Below the pieces are notes generated by a model, which searched no databases, was not told the origin of the DNA, and saw only the letters and a program-made list of their open reading frames with translations. Both the position numbers and the translations under genes were made by a program. From DASXUC01 sp036004445 (lineage in GTDB: Bacteria > Sysuimicrobiota > Sysuimicrobiia > Sysuimicrobiales > Kaftiobacteriaceae), in contig DASYRL010000067.1 of NCBI GenBank assembly GCA_036004445.1, positions 1 through 64,000 on the forward strand: 64,000 nucleotides of DNA, written 5' to 3'. Positions 59,901 to 64,000 of this stretch are shown piece after piece; position 1 is the stretch's first letter, and the number at the start of each line of letters is the position of its first letter.

Positions 59901-60143
59901 GGCGCGGAGTGGCGGCGGTCACTGGGCATCGCCGTGCTGGGTGGCCTGACGACGTCGACCTTTCTGACGCTGTTTGTGATCCCGGTGGTCTATACGCTGC
60001 TGGAGGATCTGGTGGGCCGCTTCCGGCGGCGGCGCGTCCCCGAGCCGCAGGTTCCCGAAACCCCGGAAGCGCCGGTCTCGGTTCCGCAACCGCAGCCCGT
60101 GACCGGCGGGTCAAACGGGGAAGAGCCAGAGGGCAGTTTCTAG
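56958..60143 (+). CDS. RND family efflux pump (HAE1/AcrB-like)
   Basis: A 1061-residue proton-driven pump with 12 helices and two large periplasmic loops. The N-terminus (SIRRPVLVLMVIGALMVLGI), the SYPGAGPEEVATLITRPIEE segment and GLMTDNAIVVNENI in TM4 (near 400) are typical. In TM4 the AcrB Asp pair is replaced by D-N, so only one carboxylate remains there; the GIVVNNAILLIEF motif in TM10 lies in the second half. The substrate is unknown (drugs, lipids or solvents). The C-terminal tail of about 40 residues is rich in Pro and Glu. It follows the adaptor gene with a one-base overlap. Confidence 0.93.
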   Translation: MSLSDLSIRRPVLVLMVIGALMVLGIISYTRLPVELFPNVQFPFVTVLTSYPGAGPEEVATLITRPIEEQVSSLTNVRRVSSSSAEGLSIVGIEFNLGTDIAVATADVRQRVDLVKGTFPRDAHDPTVQKFDFSTQPVMLLGVGGPLSGFELRKLADDVIKPVLERVDGVAAVNVSGGRQREIRVEVEQDRLRAFGLSVLQVEDALRRENLNIPGGTLRQGQQEMLVRVVGQFRTPDQIADVRVMRFGAPPVRLGDVATIRDTLKEPDRLTRLNGQESVGLAIQKQADANTVAVADGVRAAVAQLQPALPPGVRTQIAQDTSLFIKDSVADVQSNLILGSILATVVVFLFLHNVRSTGIIALALPISIIATYIPMYFFGFSLNILTLLALAIAIGLMTDNAIVVNENITRHLAIEATPAEAARKGAKEIELAVMASNLANVAVFLPIAFMGGLVGQFFRQFGLTVAFANLLSIVVGFTITPMLAARWLRRPNPATRGRLDRVFAGWDRFYERLGAAYRRGLGWALFHRGVVMLIAFLLFLGSIGLVASPLIGKEFMPAGDLGQFQVDLSMPAGSSLAQTNRVTAMVERMLTDTPEVDSFFTLVGGAETGFGFAESGTQRSQIFVNLVDRDKRTKSVDAVMAGLRERAVTVPAATVKFGAQGVTSGTAPIQIQLTGPDIAVLERLAAQIQGIVAATPGTTNVDTTLRTGKTEIQVLLDRARLAEFGLTTADVGAQLRTDIAGSPVTRYRVGGTEYDITLQARTADRDTLRKLGDLHVGSAGGTAIRLSDVATLQMRRGPVTIDRLNRQRLVTVISGLTDRPLGSVVADVQVKLKNVAVPAGYTLTFGGETEFQQDAFSDMFFALALGTLLVYMTIAAQFESVLSPLAIMFSVPLASVGVFVMLLLTRTTVNIMSLLGIVMLAGIVVNNAILLIEFTQQLRGQGLPRREALLRAGQTRLRPILMTALVSIMGGLPVALGIGTSGAEWRRSLGIAVLGGLTTSTFLTLFVIPVVYTLLEDLVGRFRRRRVPEPQVPETPEAPVSVPQPQPVTGGSNGEEPEGSF

Positions 60144-60157
60144 CTTCTTCCGATCGG

Positions 60158-61243
60158 TCATTTCCCCCGCCACGCCAGCCAGAACGCGAGCCCGGCGGCC
60201 GCGCCGCCGAGGTGGGCGAGCGCGGAGATCGTTCCGGTTCCTGCGACCTGCTGCCACGCGCCCGCCAGCTGCAGTAGGACCCAGAGGAACCCAAACGCGT
60301 ACGCGCGCAGGCGGATCCAGCGGAACAGGAAGAGGGGGCGCAGCATGATGCCCAGCCGCGCCTGCGGGAACCGCAGCACGTAGAAGGCGATGATCCCGGA
60401 GATGCCCCCGCTGGCCCCGATTACCGGTACCGCCGACCGCGGATCCAGCGCGACGTGCGCCAGGCCGCCAGTGACCACAGCGGCGAGCAGCAGAAGGAGG
60501 TAGCGGGTTGTTCCGAGGTATTCCTCGACGTTATCCCCGAACAAGATCAGGAAGTAGAGATTGCCGGCCAGATGCAGGACGCCGCCATGGATGAAGAACG
60601 AGGTCAGCAGCGTGACGCCTCCCTCACGCCACAGCTCGGCGGGAATCAGCCCAAACGCCGCAACCGCCCGTGGCAGGTCGGTCAACGCGGCCACACCGGC
60701 GGCGATGAGTAGAGCGGAGACGATCCAGGTCGCCCACGGGGTGACGCGCACCGCTTGATCTCCGTACTCCACCGGCATCCCCAACAGTCCGGGGACGTAC
60801 TTCCACCATTCCTCGGGTTCAGCGGCGCCCCACTGTTCTTCGGCCTCCTCGCGAAGCGCGCGGACTCGTTCCAGCGCGAGAATCTCCCGAGCCTCCTGCG
60901 GCATCTCCGGCTCGGGCGCCGGTAGCGGGCGCGCCGGCAGCAGGTCATACTCTTTGGGATCGAACCACACGAGGTAGCATCTGCGGCAGACGTCCAGCGG
61001 CGGGCCGCCGTTCTGCCCCGGGACTTCTGCCATCGGCTTGGCGCAGACTGGGCAGGAACGCCCTACGTGCCCGGCGCGATCCCACGCCGTCAGCCACATC
61101 CGGGTGAGTGGCCCGGCGACGATCATCTTGCGCAGGACGGCGACCCCCACGGCCCGACCGCCGCAAGTGGGACATACCCACACCAAGCCATGCGGGGTCG
61201 AAATGCGCGACAGTTCGGTTCGGTCGTTGGGGCAGGTAAACAA
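60158..61243 (-). CDS. Rhomboid-family protease with N-terminal zinc fingers
   Basis: A 361-residue protein. Residues 1-95 carry two Cys4-type knuckles (CPND...CPTCGG, then CPVC...CRRC), a charged linker follows, and six or seven helices from about residue 168 make the rhomboid domain. The catalytic Ser lies in GASGGISG (near 276) and His in ALAHLGGAAAGL (near 345); SFFIHGGVLHLAGNLYFL supplies the oxyanion region. Rhomboids cleave transmembrane segments. The N-terminal zinc module is common in Chloroflexota-like rhomboids, perhaps for substrate or partner binding. It ends 15 bp from the RND stop (convergent). Confidence 0.88.
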   Translation of the reverse strand: MFTCPNDRTELSRISTPHGLVWVCPTCGGRAVGVAVLRKMIVAGPLTRMWLTAWDRAGHVGRSCPVCAKPMAEVPGQNGGPPLDVCRRCYLVWFDPKEYDLLPARPLPAPEPEMPQEAREILALERVRALREEAEEQWGAAEPEEWWKYVPGLLGMPVEYGDQAVRVTPWATWIVSALLIAAGVAALTDLPRAVAAFGLIPAELWREGGVTLLTSFFIHGGVLHLAGNLYFLILFGDNVEEYLGTTRYLLLLLAAVVTGGLAHVALDPRSAVPVIGASGGISGIIAFYVLRFPQARLGIMLRPLFLFRWIRLRAYAFGFLWVLLQLAGAWQQVAGTGTISALAHLGGAAAGLAFWLAWRGK

Positions 61244-61261
61244 TCAGTCGGAGCGAGCGGG

Positions 61262-61690
61262 CTAATCCATTTCGTGCTTGAGCGGGTGCTCGCTGAGCCG
61301 CTGGGCGACGACCTCGAGCAGTTTGACAGCCAGCTCCGGGTTCTCTTTCAGCAGCGCCCGAAAATCCCAGCGCACTAGTTGCAGGCAGCGGGTGCGTTCC
61401 TTGGCGGTGACGGTCGCGGTGCGTTCCCGTTCGACCAGCAGCGCCATCTCCCCGAAGAATTCCCCGGGTCCCATGTCGCGGATGGTGTGGCCGTTGTGCG
61501 CCACTTCCACGCGGCCTTCGGCGATCAGGAAGAACCCGACCCCCGGATCGCCCTGTTTGAGGATGACCGCGCCTTTTTCGTAGGTGCGTTCCTTCAGCGA
61601 CTTGGCGATCGACTCCAGGTCCCGCTGAGACAAGTCCGCAAAGATGGGGACTTTCTGGAGCTCACTGACATAAGACGCAGGATCGGGCAT
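61262..61690 (-). CDS. Stand-alone cyclic-nucleotide-binding domain protein
   Basis: A 142-residue single cNMP-binding domain: PIFADLSQRDLESIAKSLKE, GDPGVGFFLIAEGRVEVAHN, and the phosphate-binding cassette GEFFGEMALLVERERTATVT (near 77). No DNA-binding or enzymatic domain follows. It could sense cAMP or a related ligand and act through partner proteins. It lies 18 bp from the rhomboid gene start and is likely cotranscribed with it. Confidence 0.87.
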   Translation of the reverse strand: MPDPASYVSELQKVPIFADLSQRDLESIAKSLKERTYEKGAVILKQGDPGVGFFLIAEGRVEVAHNGHTIRDMGPGEFFGEMALLVERERTATVTAKERTRCLQLVRWDFRALLKENPELAVKLLEVVAQRLSEHPLKHEMD

Positions 61691-61749
61691 CGCAGTCCTC
61701 CATAGCAGGGCAGCGTTGAATGGGGTGAGATTCGTCGGGGCGCTTTCGG

Positions 61750-62805
61750 CTACCTGCGGTTGGCTTGCCCTGAACCCGAGCGCAGCGAGTGGTTCGGGGC
61801 CGGGGTGAAGGCTGCGACGGGATCCGCCGCGCGGCCGGGGGCGCGACTGAGGATCTCCAGCCAGGCGCCCGTTGGGCCGGGTTCGGCCACGCGGACCCGG
61901 ATCGCCGTGCGCATCCGGACGACCGGCAGCGCGGCATTGTGCACGGTGATCACCAGCTCACCGGACTCTCCCTGCGTCTCGGTCAGCGCACGGATCGCCG
62001 GCACGCGCGACAGGTCTCGCACCGCCCGGCCCCATTCATCATCCCGGATCAGTTCGGCGGTGGCGGTCTCCGCGGGCAGCCACACCTCCGGCCGGCCGGG
62101 CCGTCCGCCGATGGGGGCAAACAGGCCGGGTAGATAGAGCAGATTCGCGGTGGCGTCCGCCAGCTCCGCATCGTGGAGACCGGCGGGCGGCGTAACGAGG
62201 AGGGCCAGGCGGAACCGAGGCGGCGTCACGCCGGCGCGGCGGGCCAGTTCCATCAGGCCGGCGACGTCGGCGCTCGTGCCGGCGATCACCGACGGCCGCC
62301 GCGAGAGCGGGAACACGACCAGATCGGGTTTGTACCCGACCGTGCTGAGCGAGAGTGGGAACACGGACACGCCCTGCACGGATGTAGGCGCGTCGAACGA
62401 CCTCAACCGATCAGCCGACGACAGCAGATAGGGCAGCAGATTTCCGGCCACCGGCGCGCCCGGGGCGACCGCGAGCACGGTGTCTCCGGGTGTCACTCCC
62501 GCCGCGGCGATGGTCGTCCCGACAAGTGCTGCGCCGGTTTCGATGTCTGCGGGTCCGAGTGGAATCCAGATCGGATCGTCGCCCGGAATCGGGTACAGGA
62601 CCCACACGGCGGGCGCACCGGTCAGCGACCGGCGCGCCTCGGTGTGCACGTGCCGTCGCCACTGCCAGACGCTCACCGGCGGCGCATCTTCAACTCCGGC
62701 AGGGACCCGGCCGCCCCAGACGTCCCGGTACAAGGCGGTGCGTGCCAGCGCCGGCAGGTCGAGTGCCCGCCCCGCACCTGAGGTCGGCGAATGGTGCGGG
62801 GTCAC
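61750..62805 (-). CDS. Adenylate-forming-enzyme-like protein lacking the P-loop
   Basis: A 351-residue protein. The middle (LVGTTIAAAGVTPGDTVLAV, then PVAGNLLPYLLSSADRL) resembles the N-terminal substrate-binding half of phenylacetate-CoA-ligase-type adenylating enzymes, but no T/S-G-T-T-G P-loop is present. The stop of the upstream PaaK-like gene overlaps its GTG (GTGA). The pair looks like a duplicated or split enzyme whose second copy lost catalysis. The C-terminus (RSGSGQANRR) is encoded by a CCCTGAACCCGAGCGCAG-type repeat. Weak family assignment. Confidence 0.5.
   Translation of the reverse strand: MTPHHSPTSGAGRALDLPALARTALYRDVWGGRVPAGVEDAPPVSVWQWRRHVHTEARRSLTGAPAVWVLYPIPGDDPIWIPLGPADIETGAALVGTTIAAAGVTPGDTVLAVAPGAPVAGNLLPYLLSSADRLRSFDAPTSVQGVSVFPLSLSTVGYKPDLVVFPLSRRPSVIAGTSADVAGLMELARRAGVTPPRFRLALLVTPPAGLHDAELADATANLLYLPGLFAPIGGRPGRPEVWLPAETATAELIRDDEWGRAVRDLSRVPAIRALTETQGESGELVITVHNAALPVVRMRTAIRVRVAEPGPTGAWLEILSRAPGRAADPVAAFTPAPNHSLRSGSGQANRR
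61770..61803. repeat. CCCTGAAC...GTTCGGGG intergenic repeat at a gene end
   Basis: CCCTGAACCCGAGCGCAGCG followed by AGTGGTTCGGGGC is the form of a palindromic repeat common in many GC-rich genomes (cf. the GTTCGACGTAGCTCAGGGC insert in the FMN riboswitch). It supplies the last codons of the minus-strand gene. Confidence 0.6.
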
Positions 62806-64000
62806 TCCGGGGCCTCCTGTATGACGCGTTTGCGTTTTCCGCTCCAGGTCAGCACGTCGTGAATCTCCGGAACGATTTTGATATCGGGAGCGAGCACCAG
62901 GCCGTTGTCGACGCCGAGCTTGAGGGCCTCGATGGAATCGAGCGCGCGTCCGGCATCGGCGGCCAGCGACGGCCGCTCGATTCCCAGGGGGACGAGGTAG
63001 AGGATCGGTTGGGGTTTGTATCCTCGACGGACGATGCGCAGCTGCCAGGACCCAATGCCGGAGATCGCGCCCAACCGCTGATCGAGCTCCGCCGTCGAGA
63101 ACCGGATCAACCCCAGGTTCACCAGGTCGTCGCGACGGCCTCGCACGCGGATGCGTGGATGCGTCCGGCCGCACGCGCAGCGGGCCGTATCCACCACCTC
63201 GATGACGTCGCCGGTCCGATACCGCACCAGCGGCAGCGCCCGCCCGAAGCTCGTGAACACGAACTCCCCCTGCATCCCCGCGGTCGCGTCGAACACGTGT
63301 CTCGCCGCCGGGACGTAGGCGGGGTCGTCATCTTCGCGCTCCAGCTCTGCCAGCGGGATGATTTCGGGGATGCACTTGTCGGCCCACAGATGCATGCCCG
63401 CCTGCTCCCGGCACTCCAGGTGGAAACAGGGATACTCGGTCATCGCGTAGAGTTCGAGCGCCTGCAGTCCCCACGTCTCGTGCAGGGCCTGCCGGTACGG
63501 CGCCAGCGGTTCCCCGCCGAACAGACCCACTTCTGGTTTGAACAGGTGGCGGGGTTTGATGCGCATCAGTTTGGTCGCCAACACGGCGGCGAGCGTGGCC
63601 GCCGACGGCTGCCGCCGCCAGGCCAGCCGCGCCTGTGTCGGAGCTTCGTCGGCGATGCCTTCGGCGATGCGCAGCAGGATGCTGGGAAAGCCGACGATGG
63701 CGGTGGGCGGACGCGTCCGCAGGAACCGCAGTGTGGCTTCGGCTTCGGTCGGTGACGCGATCAGGTACTCCACCGGCAGGCGGGCTGCGACGTGCGAGGC
63801 GAGCAGCGCGAACGCGCCGGCGTCGCTGACGAACGGGGCCGGGGTGGCGATGATCGTGCACCGGAAGACGCCTGGTCGTTGGACGAGGATGTAGTAGGCT
63901 CTGTGGACGATCTCTTCCACCAGCGCCAGTTCCGCCGGTCCGTACGGCGTCCACTTCGGCAGCCCGGTCGTCCCCGACGTCGCGAACCACGCACGGACGT
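62802..64000 (-). CDS. Phenylacetate-CoA ligase-like adenylate-forming enzyme (5' truncated by window edge)
   Basis: The frame runs off the right edge. Its first visible residues WFATSGTTGLPKWTPYGPAE carry the nucleotide-binding P-loop TSGTTGLPK. The catalytic core continues with YAMTEYPCFHLEC (A5-like), ALPLVRYRTGDVIEVVDT, CACGRTHPRIRVRGRRDDLV and the C-terminal AMP-binding_C_2-like domain. PaaK-like enzymes activate aryl or acyl acids with ATP and CoA, and coenzyme F390 synthetases are close relatives. The acid is unknown. It overlaps the P-loop-less neighbour by 4 bases. Confidence 0.85.
   Translation of the reverse strand, partial: VRAWFATSGTTGLPKWTPYGPAELALVEEIVHRAYYILVQRPGVFRCTIIATPAPFVSDAGAFALLASHVAARLPVEYLIASPTEAEATLRFLRTRPPTAIVGFPSILLRIAEGIADEAPTQARLAWRRQPSAATLAAVLATKLMRIKPRHLFKPEVGLFGGEPLAPYRQALHETWGLQALELYAMTEYPCFHLECREQAGMHLWADKCIPEIIPLAELEREDDDPAYVPAARHVFDATAGMQGEFVFTSFGRALPLVRYRTGDVIEVVDTARCACGRTHPRIRVRGRRDDLVNLGLIRFSTAELDQRLGAISGIGSWQLRIVRRGYKPQPILYLVPLGIERPSLAADAGRALDSIEALKLGVDNGLVLAPDIKIVPEIHDVLTWSGKRKRVIQEAPE

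Overview
The window is a GC-rich, densely packed bacterial chromosome segment. It holds about 65 protein genes, one tRNA, an FMN riboswitch, a Met T-box leader and many short tandem-repeat arrays. There are no phage genes, insertion sequences, CRISPR arrays or rRNA operons. TGA is a normal stop here (xdh large subunit, pstC, the TatD-side genes), so the code is standard. The T-box-controlled metG, the ECF-type riboflavin transporter, the KimA-like potassium permeases and selenocysteine use suggest a free-living, possibly thermophilic or soil/subsurface lineage of Chloroflexota/Armatimonadota/CSP1-3 type. That placement is inference and was not tested.

Layout. 10-7550: purine module with adenine deaminase, a phosphoribosyltransferase, the three subunits of a molybdenum hydroxylase (FAD, 2Fe-2S, Mo) and an 8-oxoguanine-deaminase-like amidohydrolase. 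7547-15467: GH15 trehalase/glucoamylase-like enzyme, Crp/Fnr regulator, NAD(P)HX epimerase, 6-phosphogluconate dehydrogenase and 6-phosphogluconolactonase, a mercuric-reductase-like flavoprotein running in frame into a zinc finger, a haloacid-dehalogenase-like HAD, and gene remnants at a deletion scar. 15511-19498: redox stretch with a DUF3179 protein, two selenoproteins (deiodinase-like, glutaredoxin), a TlpA-type thioredoxin and a CoA-binding protein. 19572-27035: potassium island with a KdpD-like kinase, a frameshifted response regulator, TrkH and two KimA-like permeases around a 24-bp palindrome. 27045-32947: phosphate regulon with a DUF47(PhoU-like)-winged-helix fusion, four 11-bp Pho-box-like repeats, pstSCAB, phoU and a selenocysteine arsenate reductase. 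33035-42863: MOT1-like molybdate transporter, riboswitch-controlled RibU, amidohydrolase, superoxide dismutase, ECF sigma/anti-sigma pair, a selenocysteine protein disulfide oxidoreductase, M20 peptidase and tRNA-Leu. 42913-55574: DUF1264, DUF1998 helicase, rsmI, a DUF2007-DapA fusion, MFS, metG, epimerase, TatD, M48 protease, comB. 55654-64000: RND efflux pair, rhomboid with zinc fingers, cNMP-binding protein and two adenylate-forming-enzyme-like genes, the last running off the right edge.

Three observations stand out. First, four genes have a single in-frame TGA exactly at the catalytic Cys of a thiol enzyme (deiodinase-like, glutaredoxin, ArsC, PDO). Three of the four have a clean SECIS-like hairpin 17-22 nt downstream. 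Second, a PhoU-like DUF47 domain is fused directly to an OmpR-type DNA-binding domain next to pst, with a tandem 11-bp operator upstream of pstS; this looks like a one-component phosphate regulator. Third, at least ten short tandem arrays with 7-8 bp periods (plus one 15-mer pair) cluster at gene ends, much like cyanobacterial STRR elements. They supply C-terminal tails, start codons and one in-frame insertion.
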